This document shows, one piece after another, positions 8,880 to 19,247 of a stretch of 64,000 nucleotides of DNA. A program made the translations under genes and the position numbers. The number at the start of each line of letters is the position of its first letter. Positions within the stretch are counted from its first letter, which is position 1. The notes below the pieces were generated by a model that worked only from the letters and a program-made list of their open reading frames with translations, was not told the DNA's origin and did no database searches. This DNA comes from Pseudomonas sp. B21-028. Lineage in GTDB: Bacteria; Pseudomonadota; Gammaproteobacteria; Pseudomonadales; Pseudomonadaceae. The stretch covers positions 1,178,001-1,242,000 of the forward strand of contig NZ_CP087184.1 in assembly GCF_024749045.1 (NCBI RefSeq), given 5' to 3'.

Positions 8880-10259
8880 TCAATCCAGTAGAGAAAGGGT
8901 GACCGGCGTCAGGTGATTGTCTTCGACCCGCACCAGCAATTCGCCTTCGCCGAGCCGGGCCGTCAGGCGCTGGCCGGTCTGGGTCTGTCCGGCACTGCGG
9001 ATCGCATGGCCGCGTTCGTCCAGCAAGATGCTGTAGCCCCGGCCGAGGGTCGCCAGGGGGCTGACGATGTGCAGCGTCTGCATCTGGTTGTGCAATTGCA
9101 CGCGTCGCGCTTTTAAGCCTTCGCGCATGGCCCGGGGCAGGCGTTCGGCCAGGCTGTCCAGGCGCTGGCGCAGCAGCGCCAGGTGGCGGCCCGGATGTTG
9201 TCCGGCCAGGCGGGTTTCCAGGCGGATCAGGCGTTCGCGACGGGTATTGAGGCTGCGTTCGAAGGCCCGGCGCAGGCGCATGTCCAGGTCGTCGAGGCGC
9301 TGGGCTTGCTGGCGCAGACGTTCACCGGGGTGGCGCAGTCGTCGGGTCAGGCCTTCGAGGCGCAGTTGATCGCGCATCAAACGGTCACGCATGCGCATCA
9401 CCAGCCGCCGATGGAGGCTTTCGACCCGGCGCACCAGGTCGCCGGCGTCCGGCGCCAGCAGTTCGGCGGCGGCGGACGGCGTTGGAGCGCGTACGTCGGC
9501 GACGAAATCGCTGATGGACACGTCGGTTTCATGGCCGACGGCGCTGACGATCGGCGTCACGCAGGCATCCACGGCCCGGGCCACGGCTTCTTCGTTGAAG
9601 CACCACAAGTCTTCCAGGGAACCGCCGCCACGGGCCAGAATCAGCGCATCGAACCCCCGGGCGTCCGCCAGCTTCAGGGCGCGGACGATCTGTGCGGTGG
9701 CTTCGCGGCCCTGCACGGCGGTGGGGATCAACGTCAGGGCAATCTGCGGCGCACGGCGACGGAACACGCTGATGATGTCGCGGATCACCGCGCCGGTGGG
9801 CGAACTGATGATGCCGATGCGTTGTGGATGAGCGGGCAGGGGCACCTTGCGCTCGGCGCTGAACAGGCCTTCGGCGCTGAGCTTTTCCTTCAGGGCATCG
9901 AAGGCCAGGCGCAGGGCACCGTCGCCGGCCGGCTCCACGGTGTCGAGAATCAACTGGTAATCGCCACGGCCCTCGAACAGCGATACCTTGCCGCGTACCT
10001 TGACCGCCAACCCGTCCTTCAAGGCCTGGCGCACCCGCGCGGCGTTCTGCCGGAACAGCGCGCAACGCACCTGGGCACCGCTGTCCTTGAGGGTGAAGTA
10101 CACATGACCGGAGGCGGGGCGGGCCAGATTGGAAATCTCGCCCTCGACCCAGATGTTGCTGAACACGTCTTCGAGCAACACCCGCGCACGGCCATTGAGC
10201 TGGCTGACAGTCAGGACTTCTCGGTCCAGGCCCAGTCGGGCAAAGGGATCTTTAATCAT
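8880..10259 (-). CDS. xseA: Exodeoxyribonuclease VII large subunit
   Basis: XseA with XseB forms a single-strand-specific exonuclease acting in mismatch repair and DNA degradation. The 459-residue protein has an N-terminal OB fold (about residues 10-105, NIWVEGEISNL), the catalytic core with RIGIISSPTGAVIRDI, LARGGGSLEDLWCFN and SAVGHETD, and a long Arg-rich coiled-coil C-terminus. I use ATG 10259 (MIKDPFARLG), the usual family start, over the in-frame ATG at 10268. Neither has a strong ribosome site. Confidence 0.95.
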   Translation of the reverse strand: MIKDPFARLGLDREVLTVSQLNGRARVLLEDVFSNIWVEGEISNLARPASGHVYFTLKDSGAQVRCALFRQNAARVRQALKDGLAVKVRGKVSLFEGRGDYQLILDTVEPAGDGALRLAFDALKEKLSAEGLFSAERKVPLPAHPQRIGIISSPTGAVIRDIISVFRRRAPQIALTLIPTAVQGREATAQIVRALKLADARGFDALILARGGGSLEDLWCFNEEAVARAVDACVTPIVSAVGHETDVSISDFVADVRAPTPSAAAELLAPDAGDLVRRVESLHRRLVMRMRDRLMRDQLRLEGLTRRLRHPGERLRQQAQRLDDLDMRLRRAFERSLNTRRERLIRLETRLAGQHPGRHLALLRQRLDSLAERLPRAMREGLKARRVQLHNQMQTLHIVSPLATLGRGYSILLDERGHAIRSAGQTQTGQRLTARLGEGELLVRVEDNHLTPVTLSLLD

Positions 10260-10327
10260 GGGCGGCATGATAAGGGCATTTGCCGCTTAATCTCCATGTG
10301 TGGAAACAATTAGACCGGGTTGCCTTC

Positions 10328-10420
10328 ATCGCGAGCAGGCTCGCTCCCACAAAGGTTCTGCGTCGTACACAGCATATGAATCCAATGGAAATCCAATGTG
10401 GGAGCGAGCCTGCTCGCGAT
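10328..10420. repeat. REP-type element
   Basis: Perfect 24-bp inverted arms lie at 10328-10351 and 10397-10420 (ATCGCGAGCAGGCTCGCTCC core), between divergently transcribed xseA and the TSUP gene. Confidence 0.9.
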
Positions 10421-10485
10421 AGCAGTGCTGGATAAGCCTGCGACCTCTGGCTAAAGTCGCCGCTTCGTCAGCAAGGAAATGCCGG

Positions 10486-11253
10486 ATGAACCTTTTCTCG
10501 TGGTTAGGCCAATGGGCATTCGCACCCACGGATTGGCTGGTGATCGGCTTGGCCATCGCCCTGGCTTACATCGTATTCGGCATTGCCGGGTTCGGCACGG
10601 CGCTGGTGGCCGCGCCGATCCTGCTGCTGTTCATACCCCTGTCGAAAATCGTGCCGCTGCTGGTGCTGCTGGATTTTGTCGCGGCGTTCGGCAACCTGCT
10701 GCCGTCACGCAAGGATGTTGCCCGACCGGAGTTGCTGCGGTTGTTGCCGTGTATGGCGGTCGGTTGCACCCTGGGTGTGATTTTCCTGCTCAACCTCAAG
10801 TCTGACCTGCTGTTGCTGTTGATGGGCCTGTTCATCAGCGCCTACGCGGTCTACAGCCTGTGGATAAAGAGCCGGCCCACGCAGTTGTCGGCGCTGTGGG
10901 CGATCCCGATGGGTACGGTGGGCGGGATGTTCGGGGCCTTGTTCGGCAGCGGCGGCTTTTTATATGCGATCTATTTGAACAGCCGCTTGCCCAAGGAGCC
11001 GGCCCGGGCCACCCAAAGCGCGCTGATCAGTTGCAGCACCGTGGTGCGCTTGAGCCTGTTCGCTGTCGCGGGCGTGTATGCCGAACTACCCTTGTTGGTA
11101 CTGGCGCTGTGTTTGTTGCCGGCCATGGCGCTGGGGTTGTGGATAGGTCGGCGCCTGACGCTGAAGATGTCGCGCGAGACCTTCGTGCGCCTGGTGACCT
11201 GGCTGGTGCTTGCCAGCGGCCTCGCGCTGATCGGGCGCTACCTGAGCGCTTGA
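10486..11253 (+). CDS. TSUP (TauE/SafE) family permease
   Basis: This 255-residue integral membrane protein has about eight hydrophobic segments. The first half carries the family motif GIAGFGTALVAAPILLL (residues 27-43). The second has the repeat-related GGMFGALFGSGGFLYAIYL (about 146-164). TSUP proteins export or import sulfite, sulfonates and related organic anions. The substrate here is not apparent because no metabolic genes adjoin it. An AAGGA ribosome site precedes ATG 10486. Confidence 0.85.
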   Translation: MNLFSWLGQWAFAPTDWLVIGLAIALAYIVFGIAGFGTALVAAPILLLFIPLSKIVPLLVLLDFVAAFGNLLPSRKDVARPELLRLLPCMAVGCTLGVIFLLNLKSDLLLLLMGLFISAYAVYSLWIKSRPTQLSALWAIPMGTVGGMFGALFGSGGFLYAIYLNSRLPKEPARATQSALISCSTVVRLSLFAVAGVYAELPLLVLALCLLPAMALGLWIGRRLTLKMSRETFVRLVTWLVLASGLALIGRYLSA

Positions 11254-11296
11254 CCTGGTTTGGCCAGGGATTAAGCTGCCGGCCTTTGATAACACC

Positions 11297-11380
11297 TGTA
11301 GGAGCAAAGCTTGCTCGCGATGGTATCGCCCCCATCATCTGATGGACCGAAGTGTCCCCATCGCGAGCTTTGCTCCTACA
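11297..11380. repeat. REP-type element, TAGGAGC variant
   Basis: The arms 11297-11323 and 11358-11380 are inverted copies with core TGTAGGAGCAAAGC. The right arm lacks four bases present in the left, so the pair is asymmetric. Confidence 0.8.
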
Positions 11381-11400
11381 GAGAACCCCCAGGCCCCGCC

Positions 11401-11949
11401 ATGAATTCCCAAAGCATCATTGTCCCGAAAATCTCCACCTTGCCGGTCCATGAGCCCAGGGCCCGGGCGATCGTGCGCTGGCTGGTGCGCAAGAACATCG
11501 TCGAAGAACAGCTGACCACCTGCGGGCGCACGGGCAATCGCATGGCCCACGCCATCGCCCCTGGTGCACGAGCCGTTGTCCTGCACCCCGACGCGCTGCC
11601 GTTCGGCGAGCCGATTAATGGCCTGGAGATCATCACCAAACGCTGCATCTACACCCCGGCCAAGGGCTTTCTCGAGGAGGCGGGCTGCGCCGAGTGCCGG
11701 CGGGAAATCGGCGAGGCGCTGTTCGAAAGCCTGGAGGACTGGATGCCCGACCGCACCGACAACTTCACCTGCCCTGAGTGCGGGCATGAAGATGACATCA
11801 ACGGCTTCCTGTTCCTGCAGCCCTGCGGCTTCTCCAACCTGGGGTTCATCTTCAACAACTGGCTGGAGGCGGGGTTCAAGCAGGCGTTCCTCGACGAATT
11901 CGCCGATTGGCTGGATCAGCCGGTGAGTTGGGTGAAGGTAGAGTTGTAG
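11401..11949 (+). CDS. Conserved protein with Cys4 zinc-binding site
   Basis: The 182-residue soluble protein has two CxxC motifs, GCAECRR (about residues 98-104) and TCPECGHED (about 121-129), forming a probable structural zinc site. A C-terminal hydrophobic/aromatic region follows (LGFIFNNWLEAGFKQAFLDE). No enzyme motif is visible. The start at ATG 11401 (MNSQSIIVPK) lacks a good ribosome site, but upstream in-frame codons run through the REP element. Related pseudomonad proteins are often mislabelled as ABC-transporter components; nothing here supports that. Confidence 0.7.
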   Translation: MNSQSIIVPKISTLPVHEPRARAIVRWLVRKNIVEEQLTTCGRTGNRMAHAIAPGARAVVLHPDALPFGEPINGLEIITKRCIYTPAKGFLEEAGCAECRREIGEALFESLEDWMPDRTDNFTCPECGHEDDINGFLFLQPCGFSNLGFIFNNWLEAGFKQAFLDEFADWLDQPVSWVKVEL

Positions 11950-11972
11950 ATAGGCTCACCGGAGATTGCTTT

Positions 11973-12103
11973 TGTGGCGAGGGGATTTATCCCCGCTGGG
12001 GCGCGAAGCGGCCCTAAACCCAGGCTGTGCGGTACATCAGGCATATGAGTCGACCACCTTGGGACTGCTGCGCAGTCCAGCGGGGATAAATCCCCTCGCC
12101 ACA
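11973..12103. repeat. 131-bp inverted-repeat element, copy 2
   Basis: Same family as 3054-3184, with TGTGGCGAGGGGATTTATCC at the left end and its complement at the right end. The interior shares short blocks (GCGGCCCTAAA, CATCAGGCA). Confidence 0.85.
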
Positions 12104-12164
12104 GGGGGGCGGTGTATCGCCGCAGTGGGGCGATCAGCCCCGTCAATCACCCCGGCAATAATAG

Positions 12165-13712
<1,548 letters not shown>

Positions 13713-13724
13713 CGCCTCGAGCCG

Positions 13725-13830
13725 CGAGTTACAAGCTTCAAGCTACAAGCGGTAGTTGCGTTGCAGCAACTACCGCGTTCTCCCCGATCAACTGGCAGCT
13801 TGCGGCTTGAAGCTTGCAGCTGCATCAGAG
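13725..13830. repeat. AAGCTTGCAGCTT-type inverted repeat with hairpin, guaB-guaA gap
   Basis: The 126-bp gap holds inverted CAAGCTTCAAGCTACAAGC and GGCTTGAAGCTTGCAGCTGC blocks flanking a perfect 9-bp hairpin (GGTAGTTGC 13751-13759 / GCAACTACC 13766-13774). A related repeat lies between hom and thrC. Confidence 0.7.
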
Positions 13831-13838
13831 AATGAGTC

Positions 13839-15416
13839 ATGGCCCTCGACATTCACGCTCACCGCATCCTGATCCTCGACTTCGGTTCCCAGTACACCCA
13901 GCTGATTGCCCGCCGCGTGCGTGAAATCGGCGTGTACTGCGAATTGCACCCGTTCGACATGGATGACGAAGCGATTCGCGAGTTCGCTCCCAAAGGCGTC
14001 ATCCTCGCCGGCGGTCCCGAGTCCGTGCACGAAGCCGACAGCCCACGCTGCCCGCAAGCGGTGTTCGACCTGGGCGTACCGGTCTTCGGCATCTGCTACG
14101 GCATGCAGACCATGGCCGAGCAGCTCGGCGGCAAGGTGGAAGGCTCCGACCTGCGTGAGTTCGGTTATGCCCGCGTTGACGTGGTCGGCAAGAGCCGCCT
14201 GCTGGACGGCATCGAAGACCATGTGGACGCCGATGGCCTGTTCGGCCTGGACGTGTGGATGAGCCACGGTGACAAGGTCACCAAGATGCCGGAAGACTTC
14301 CACATCCTCGCCAGCACGCCGAGCTGCCCGATTGCCGGCATGTTCAGCGACGAGCGTCGTTACTACGGCGTGCAGTTCCACCCGGAAGTGACCCACACCA
14401 AGCAGGGCGGCCGTATCCTGTCGCGCTTCATCCTCGACATCTGCGAGTGCGAAGCCCTGTGGACTCCGTCGAAAATCGCTGAAGACGCCATCGCCCAGGT
14501 GCGCGCCCAGGTCGGTACCGACAATGTGCTGCTGGGCTTGTCCGGCGGCGTGGACTCCTCTGTGGTCGCCGCGCTGTTGCACAAGGCCATCGGTGATCAA
14601 CTGACCTGCGTCTTCGTCGACAACGGCCTGCTGCGCCTGCACGAAGGCGAGCAAGTGATGGCCATGTTCGCCGAGAACATGGGCGTCAAGGTGATCCGCG
14701 CCAACGCCGAAGAGCAGTTCCTGACCAACCTGGCCGGCGAGTCCGACCCGGAGAAGAAGCGCAAGATCATCGGCCGCACCTTCATCGACGTGTTCGATGC
14801 CGAATCCTGCAAGCTCGACAACATCAAGTACTTGGCCCAGGGCACCATCTACCCCGACGTGATCGAGTCGGCCGGCGCCAAGAGCGGCAAGGCCCACGTG
14901 ATCAAGTCCCACCACAACGTCGGTGGCCTGCCGGAAGAAATGAACCTCAAGCTGGTCGAGCCGCTGCGCGAACTGTTCAAGGACGAGGTCCGTCGCCTCG
15001 GCCTGGAACTGGGCCTGCCGTACGACATGGTCTACCGCCACCCATTCCCGGGCCCGGGCCTGGGCGTGCGGATCCTCGGTGAAGTGAAGAAGGAATACGC
15101 CGACCTGCTGCGTCGCGCCGACCACATCTTCATCGAAGAACTGCGCAAGGCCGACTGGTACCACAAGGTCAGTCAGGCGTTCGTGGTGTTCCAGCCGGTG
15201 AAATCGGTTGGCGTGGTCGGCGATGGCCGTCGCTACGCTTGGGTCGTGGCCCTGCGTGCGGTGGAAACCATCGACTTCATGACCGCTCGCTGGGCGCACC
15301 TGCCGTACGAGCTGCTGGAAACCGTTTCCGGTCGCATCATCAACGAAATCGACGGTATCTCCCGCGTGACGTATGACGTGTCGAGTAAGCCGCCGGCGAC
15401 GATTGAGTGGGAATGA
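13839..15416 (+). CDS. guaA: GMP synthase (glutamine-hydrolysing)
   Basis: GuaA converts XMP to GMP using ATP and glutamine. The 525-residue protein has an N-terminal class I glutamine amidotransferase domain (catalytic Cys86 in GICYGMQ and the QFHPEVTH His/Glu). Then come the ATP-pyrophosphatase P-loop [10 protein letters not shown] (about residues 228-237) and the dimerization domain ending PPATIEWE. The gene is intact although the integrated element sits on its last codons. The 13-bp att core (15405-15417) covers the end of the coding sequence, so recombination regenerates the full gene. Confidence 0.98.
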   Translation: MALDIHAHRILILDFGSQYTQLIARRVREIGVYCELHPFDMDDEAIREFAPKGVILAGGPESVHEADSPRCPQAVFDLGVPVFGICYGMQTMAEQLGGKVEGSDLREFGYARVDVVGKSRLLDGIEDHVDADGLFGLDVWMSHGDKVTKMPEDFHILASTPSCPIAGMFSDERRYYGVQFHPEVTHTKQGGRILSRFILDICECEALWTPSKIAEDAIAQVRAQVGTDNVLLGLSGGVDSSVVAALLHKAIGDQLTCVFVDNGLLRLHEGEQVMAMFAENMGVKVIRANAEEQFLTNLAGESDPEKKRKIIGRTFIDVFDAESCKLDNIKYLAQGTIYPDVIESAGAKSGKAHVIKSHHNVGGLPEEMNLKLVEPLRELFKDEVRRLGLELGLPYDMVYRHPFPGPGLGVRILGEVKKEYADLLRRADHIFIEELRKADWYHKVSQAFVVFQPVKSVGVVGDGRRYAWVVALRAVETIDFMTARWAHLPYELLETVSGRIINEIDGISRVTYDVSSKPPATIEWE

Positions 15417-15417
15417 T
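15405..15417 (+). repeat. attL core
   Basis: GAGTGGGAATGAT forms the last codons and stop of guaA and recurs exactly at 27459-27471. Similarity then continues imperfectly for about 70 bp at both ends. Confidence 0.85.
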
Positions 15418-15464
15418 CCCGCGTCCGGCATAGACCGGCAGCAAGTGGCATGAAACACCCCTGA

Positions 15465-15488
15465 AGCCCGCGTAATTGCGGGCTTTTT
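15465..15488 (+). terminator. guaA terminator, element-side copy
   Basis: AGCCCGC-GTAATT-GCGGGCT plus TTTT. The same hairpin, including the loop, occurs at 27518-27541 beyond the right end of the element. Confidence 0.85.
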
Positions 15489-15550
15489 GCGTTTTCGGCT
15501 CCGCACTATCTGGCAAGTTTTCGCATCGCCAAGCACCCCGTTTTTATGGC

Positions 15551-15701
15551 ATGGTAGATGGTACGACCTGACCCTAATGCCATGTTCGGCGCTCGATACC
15601 ATGTCGCTCCTAAGCAGATGGGCATGGTATTGATTCACGTTAAAGTATTGATCTGTAAGGTTTTTATAGGATTAATGCGATGCGGAGTGAGCATGGTATT
15701 T
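15551..15701. repeat. ATGGTA repeats beside attL (possible integrase arm sites)
   Basis: ATGGTA occurs at 15551, 15558, 15624 and 15693, with an inverted TACCAT at 15597. ATGGTATTT recurs at 27379 and 27391 near attR. Clustering near both ends fits arm-type integrase or excisionase sites. The rest of the 308-bp gap between guaA and int shows no gene. Confidence 0.45.
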
Positions 15702-15724
15702 TTTAGAGGAAACCCGCCCTGACC

Positions 15725-16933
15725 ATGCTGACCGATACCAAGCTGCGTAACATCAAGCCGAAAGACAAGCTCTACAAAGTGAACGACCGTGACGGTCTCT
15801 ATGTAGCCATCACCCCGGCGGGGTCGATTTCATTCCGCTACAACTACTCGATCCACGGTAGGCAGGAGACCATCACCTTCGGCCGTTACGGTGTAGGGGG
15901 CATCACCCTAGCGGAAGCCCGGGAACGACTCGGCGAGGCAAAAAAGATGATCGCCGCTGGGAAGTCACCAGCCAAAGAGAAGGCCAGAGAAAAGGGCCGC
16001 GTCAGGGATGCGGAGACGTTCGGCGCTTGGGCTGAAAAATGGCTGCGTGGGTACCAAATGGCTGATTCCACCCGCGATATGCGACGCTCGGTTTTCGAAC
16101 GAGAGCTAAAGCCGAAATTTGGCAACCAGAAACTCGCTGAAATTACGCATGAGGACCTGCGAGCGCTGACTGACAGCATCGTGGAGCGAGGTGCTCCGGC
16201 AACAGCAGTTCACTCGCGAGAGATTGTCATGCAGGTCTTTCGATGGGCAATCGAACGTGGTCAGAAGGTTGAGAACCCGGCTGATCTAGTACGGCCTACC
16301 AGCATCGCAAAATTCGAGCCGCGCGACCGGGCCTTGACTCCTGATGAAATCGCCTTGATGTATCAGTACATGGAACGCATTGGTACCGCTTCTTCGGTGC
16401 GTGTTGCGGCTAAGTTGCTGTTGCTAACCATGGTTCGCAAAAGTGAACTGACCAATGCGACTTGGAGCGAAATCAATTTCAGCGAAGCAGTCTGGACAGT
16501 TCCCAAAGAGCGGATGAAGCGCCGTAATCCGCATTTGGTGTTCCTGTCCAGGCAAGCGCTTGATATTTTCATTGCTCTGAAAACCTTTGCGGGTGGCTCG
16601 GAATATGTTCTTCCATCGCGCTATGACTCTGACTTACCGATGAGCAGTGCCACTCTCAATCAAGTGCTAACGCTGACCTATCGCCTCGCTCAGAAAGAGG
16701 GGCAGTCGCTAGGCAAGTTCGGGCCGCATGACTTGCGACGGACTGCCAGCACATTGTTACATGAGGCTGGCTATAACACCGATTGGATCGAGAAGTGCCT
16801 CGCACACGAACAGAAGGGTGTGCGAGCGGTTTACAACAAGGCCGAATATCGAGATCAGCGTCGGGCGATGCTGCAGGATTGGGCGGACATGATCGACGAG
16901 TGGACGCTTAGGAGACCGCGCTCCGAGGGCTGA
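15725..16933 (+). CDS. int: P4-type tyrosine integrase
   Basis: The 402-residue tyrosine recombinase catalyses site-specific integration and excision. The N-terminal DUF4102-type domain (about residues 1-85, with DGLYVAITPAGSISFRY) is followed by a SAM-like core-binding domain (about 98-180) and the catalytic domain. Its active-site residues are Arg238 (TMVRKSEL), Lys near 264, His335 and Arg338 (HDLRR), His361 (LAHEQ) and nucleophile Tyr370 (RAVYNKAEY). All are present. It lies just inside attL, reading away from guaA, as expected for guaA-targeting islands. A strong terminator follows. Confidence 0.95.
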   Translation: MLTDTKLRNIKPKDKLYKVNDRDGLYVAITPAGSISFRYNYSIHGRQETITFGRYGVGGITLAEARERLGEAKKMIAAGKSPAKEKAREKGRVRDAETFGAWAEKWLRGYQMADSTRDMRRSVFERELKPKFGNQKLAEITHEDLRALTDSIVERGAPATAVHSREIVMQVFRWAIERGQKVENPADLVRPTSIAKFEPRDRALTPDEIALMYQYMERIGTASSVRVAAKLLLLTMVRKSELTNATWSEINFSEAVWTVPKERMKRRNPHLVFLSRQALDIFIALKTFAGGSEYVLPSRYDSDLPMSSATLNQVLTLTYRLAQKEGQSLGKFGPHDLRRTASTLLHEAGYNTDWIEKCLAHEQKGVRAVYNKAEYRDQRRAMLQDWADMIDEWTLRRPRSEG

Positions 16934-16987
16934 TACCGAGCTTCGTGGACTACAGAGTACATGGCGCCCATTCGTTTGTGGCGAAAC

Positions 16988-17012
16988 GCCCACTTCGGTG
17001 GGCTTTTTTTTT
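16988..17012 (+). terminator. Integrase terminator
   Basis: GCCCAC-TTCG-GTGGGC followed by nine Ts, 55 bp after the integrase stop. Confidence 0.9.
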
Positions 17013-17145
17013 GTCCCGAAACGCACGTTTTAGGGACACTTTTTTTCTCTGAATTTCGTTTAAAAAAACTACCGATAAAACAAGAGATTGGGTGATTATT
17101 CCCGTCCCGAAACTGGACGTTTGACGGACACTTAAGTAATTGATT
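17013..17145 (+). promoter_or_regulatory. Repeated GTCCCGAAAC operator-like sites before alpA
   Basis: Two similar 27-28 bp blocks, 17013-17039 and 17104-17131, both start GTCCCGAAAC and end GGGACAC or CGGACAC. The second includes GGAC at 17115 and 17126, 11 bp apart, just upstream of AAGTAATTGA (a possible -35 region, 17134-17143). The arrangement recurs ahead of trbJ. No gene is credible in the 303-bp gap between int and alpA. Confidence 0.5.
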
Positions 17146-17236
17146 TGTATGGGAAAATCGTCTAAAAATGCTGGAAAATACCGGAAATGTGGGGCAATAA
17201 TCGAACCTCGAATGATCACGAAACGAGGTATTCGGT

Positions 17237-17458
17237 GTGGAGAAAGAATCGAGAAAAGTCCTGATCAGCAAGAAACAGTTGCTGGCAATGATCCCGTTGT
17301 GCGAGCGCACGATCTACAACTTTGAAAAGCAGGGAAAATTCCCTCGGCGTATTGCTCTTAGCAGCCGTAAGGTGGTCTGGGACTTGGGGGAAGTGGAGGA
17401 ATGGATTGATGCGTGCAAGGGGACCGGCCCGGCTCCCCGGCCCGGAATGGGGGCCTGA
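17237..17458 (+). CDS. AlpA-like DNA-binding regulator
   Basis: The 73-residue protein starts at GTG 17237 with GAGG nine bases upstream. A winged helix-turn-helix of the AlpA/MerR-like excisionase type covers residues 8-55. It contains SKKQLLAMIPLCERTIYNFE, a second basic segment FPRRI, and VVWDLGEVEEWID. A short Pro/Gly tail follows. AlpA-family proteins act as excisionases or activators of integrase or replication genes in integrative elements. Its place directly upstream of repA suggests control of the replication operon. Excision activity is possible but cannot be shown here. Confidence 0.75.
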   Translation: MEKESRKVLISKKQLLAMIPLCERTIYNFEKQGKFPRRIALSSRKVVWDLGEVEEWIDACKGTGPAPRPGMGA

Positions 17459-17461
17459 ATT

Positions 17462-18346
17462 GTGGCGATTGACTTACGGGCAGCTTTCGAGAACGAGCCG
17501 CCCTCACTTGATTTCATATGGCCCGGCTTCCTTGCAGGCACAGTGGGAGCCTTGGTAGCTCCCGGAGCCACTGGTAAGAGCTTCTGGGCGCTGGAGGCGG
17601 CAATGTCCGTTGCCTGTGGCGCAACCGTTGAAAGCAGAGCGGCCGGTGGTGACTTAGTAGGACTTGCACCCGCGAAATCTGGCCGCGTCGTCTATTACGC
17701 AGGAGAAGACCCCGAGCCAGCGTTGATCGGGCGAATTCACTCCATTGGCAAACACCTTGGCCAAGAAGCTCGCGGAGCTATCGTAGAAAATCTCATGGTC
17801 ATGCCGATCATGGGAACGCTCTTGGATGTCATGAGGAAAAGGCAGCGGGCCGAGCTTATAGAGCAATGCAAAGGTGCTCGACTGATCGTTCTCGATACAT
17901 TGAGCCGTATCCATACCCTTGATGAGAACAGCAACAGCGAGATGGCGCGGCTTGTCTCCACGCTGGAGCATATAGCGGCCAGCACAGGAGCATCAGTTCT
18001 TTATCTCCACCATGTGAGCAAAAGCAGTGCTCGCGACGGGCAGGCAGATCAGCAACAGGCTTCACGAGGCGCTTCGGTACTCGTCGATAACGTCCGATGG
18101 TGCGGTTTCATCGCCAAGATGACTGACAAAGAAGCAGAAACCCGTACCGATCGGGCCTTTGACCGACAGCCCATCGGTGGGGAGCGCCGAGGCTTCTTTG
18201 TTCGTTTCGGCGTTAACAAGCAAAACTATGCCCGCACGCCGAAAGAGCGCTGGTACATGCAGCACGATGGAGGCGTGTTGCTGCCGGTAGACCTGTTGGA
18301 CGCCAATCAGGACAGCGGAAAGGGGCGTCACCGTGAGCAAGCATGA
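17462..18346 (+). CDS. repA: IncQ-type RepA replicative helicase
   Basis: This 294-residue RecA-fold hexameric helicase closely follows the RSF1010 RepA layout. It has TVGALVAPGATGKSFWALEA with Walker A residues 35-40, VVYYAGEDPEPALIGR (about 75-90), the Walker B RLIVLDTLSR (about 140-149), LYLHHVSKSS, and the QQQASRGASVLVDN stretch ending in an FVRFGVNKQNY motif. In IncQ plasmids RepA unwinds oriV after RepC binding. Start GTG 17462 lies 3 nt after alpA; the end overlaps repC by 14 bp, so the three form an operon. IncQ RepA normally works with RepB primase, which is absent here. Confidence 0.92.
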   Translation: MAIDLRAAFENEPPSLDFIWPGFLAGTVGALVAPGATGKSFWALEAAMSVACGATVESRAAGGDLVGLAPAKSGRVVYYAGEDPEPALIGRIHSIGKHLGQEARGAIVENLMVMPIMGTLLDVMRKRQRAELIEQCKGARLIVLDTLSRIHTLDENSNSEMARLVSTLEHIAASTGASVLYLHHVSKSSARDGQADQQQASRGASVLVDNVRWCGFIAKMTDKEAETRTDRAFDRQPIGGERRGFFVRFGVNKQNYARTPKERWYMQHDGGVLLPVDLLDANQDSGKGRHREQA

Positions 18347-19238
18347 TTTGACTCATGCCCGGCACGACCCGGTGCATTGCCTCGCCCCCGGCCTGTTCCG
18401 TAGCCTCAAGAAAGGAGAGCGCAAGCACAGCAAGCTCGACGTGGTATATGACTACGGTAACGGCAAGCGTATCGAGTTCAGCGGCCCGGAACCATTGGGG
18501 GCCGACGATCTACGCATTTTACAAGGACTCGTGGCAATGGCTGGCCCTTCTGGACTCGTGCTTTCGCCCGACCCGCAGACAGAAGCTGGCCGCCAGCTAC
18601 GTCTATTCCTTGAGCCTAAGTGGGAAGCTATCCAGCAGGATGCAATGGTGGTCAGGGGCAGCTATGGGGCGTTGGCCAGCGAAGTGGGCTACGCGAACAA
18701 AAAGGACACCGAACGAGTACGCGAATGTATCGAGAGGCTTTGGAAAGTCTCGATCATTGCGCAAAACGGAAGGCAACGGCAGGGCTTTCGCTTGTTGTCC
18801 GAGTACGCCAGCGATGAGCTGAATGGCAGGTTGTACGTGGCGCTGAATCCTCTGATTGCTCGCGCAATCATGGGCGGGCCACACGTGCAACACATTCGCA
18901 TAGATATGGCCGAAGTGAGGAAGCTAAAGACTGATCCCGCCCGCCTGTTCCATCAGCGGCTCTGCGGCTGGATTGACCCAGGCAAATCGGGGCGTGTCGA
19001 GCTAGGCACGCTTTGCAGCTATGTCTGGCCCGATGGCGCTACAAATCCTAATACCATCAAAAAGCGCCGCCAGACAGCACGCAAAGCGTTGGCGGAGCTG
19101 GTCGCCGTGGGTTGGAAGCTGGACGAATATGCCAAAGGCAAATGGGAAATCGGACGTCCCAAGGCCCACGATAACGGCACCCGCCCCACGTTTTCAGCAC
19201 CCAACCCCCACGTTTTCAGCACCCAATCCCCACGTTAA
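18333..19238 (+). CDS. repC: IncQ-type RepC initiator
   Basis: This 301-residue protein matches RSF1010 RepC in its diagnostic stretches: HDPVHCLAPGLFRSLKKGER, FSGPEPLGADDLRILQGLVA, IERLWKVSIIAQNGR, RQGFRLLSEYASDE and FHQRLCGWIDPGKSG. RepC binds oriV iterons and starts plasmid replication. Compared with RSF1010 RepC it has about 20 extra C-terminal residues, and these are encoded by tandem 22-bp repeats (see 19164-19247). The start is GTG 18333 with AAGGGG upstream. Presence in a chromosomal element suggests replication after excision, or regulation of copy state. Confidence 0.93.
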   Translation: MSKHDLTHARHDPVHCLAPGLFRSLKKGERKHSKLDVVYDYGNGKRIEFSGPEPLGADDLRILQGLVAMAGPSGLVLSPDPQTEAGRQLRLFLEPKWEAIQQDAMVVRGSYGALASEVGYANKKDTERVRECIERLWKVSIIAQNGRQRQGFRLLSEYASDELNGRLYVALNPLIARAIMGGPHVQHIRIDMAEVRKLKTDPARLFHQRLCGWIDPGKSGRVELGTLCSYVWPDGATNPNTIKKRRQTARKALAELVAVGWKLDEYAKGKWEIGRPKAHDNGTRPTFSAPNPHVFSTQSPR

Positions 19239-19247
19239 CGGTACCCG
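19164..19247 (+). repeat. Iteron-like direct repeats at the end of repC
   Basis: The core CCCCACGTT repeats at 19184, 19206 and 19228 with an exact 22-bp period. The first two units share CCCCACGTTTTCAGCACCCA. A fourth degenerate unit (GCCCACGATAACGGCACCC) lies at 19165, just before them. They form the last codons of repC and run past its stop. Tandem 20-22 bp iterons are the RepC-binding sites of IncQ origins. Confidence 0.65.

Noticed and set aside
13788..15638. A 616-codon frame antisense to guaA
   Set aside because: Shadow of guaA; no ribosome site or domain pattern.
17140..17325. A 61-codon frame before alpA
   Set aside because: It covers the shared promoter/leader and overlaps the better-supported alpA frame.
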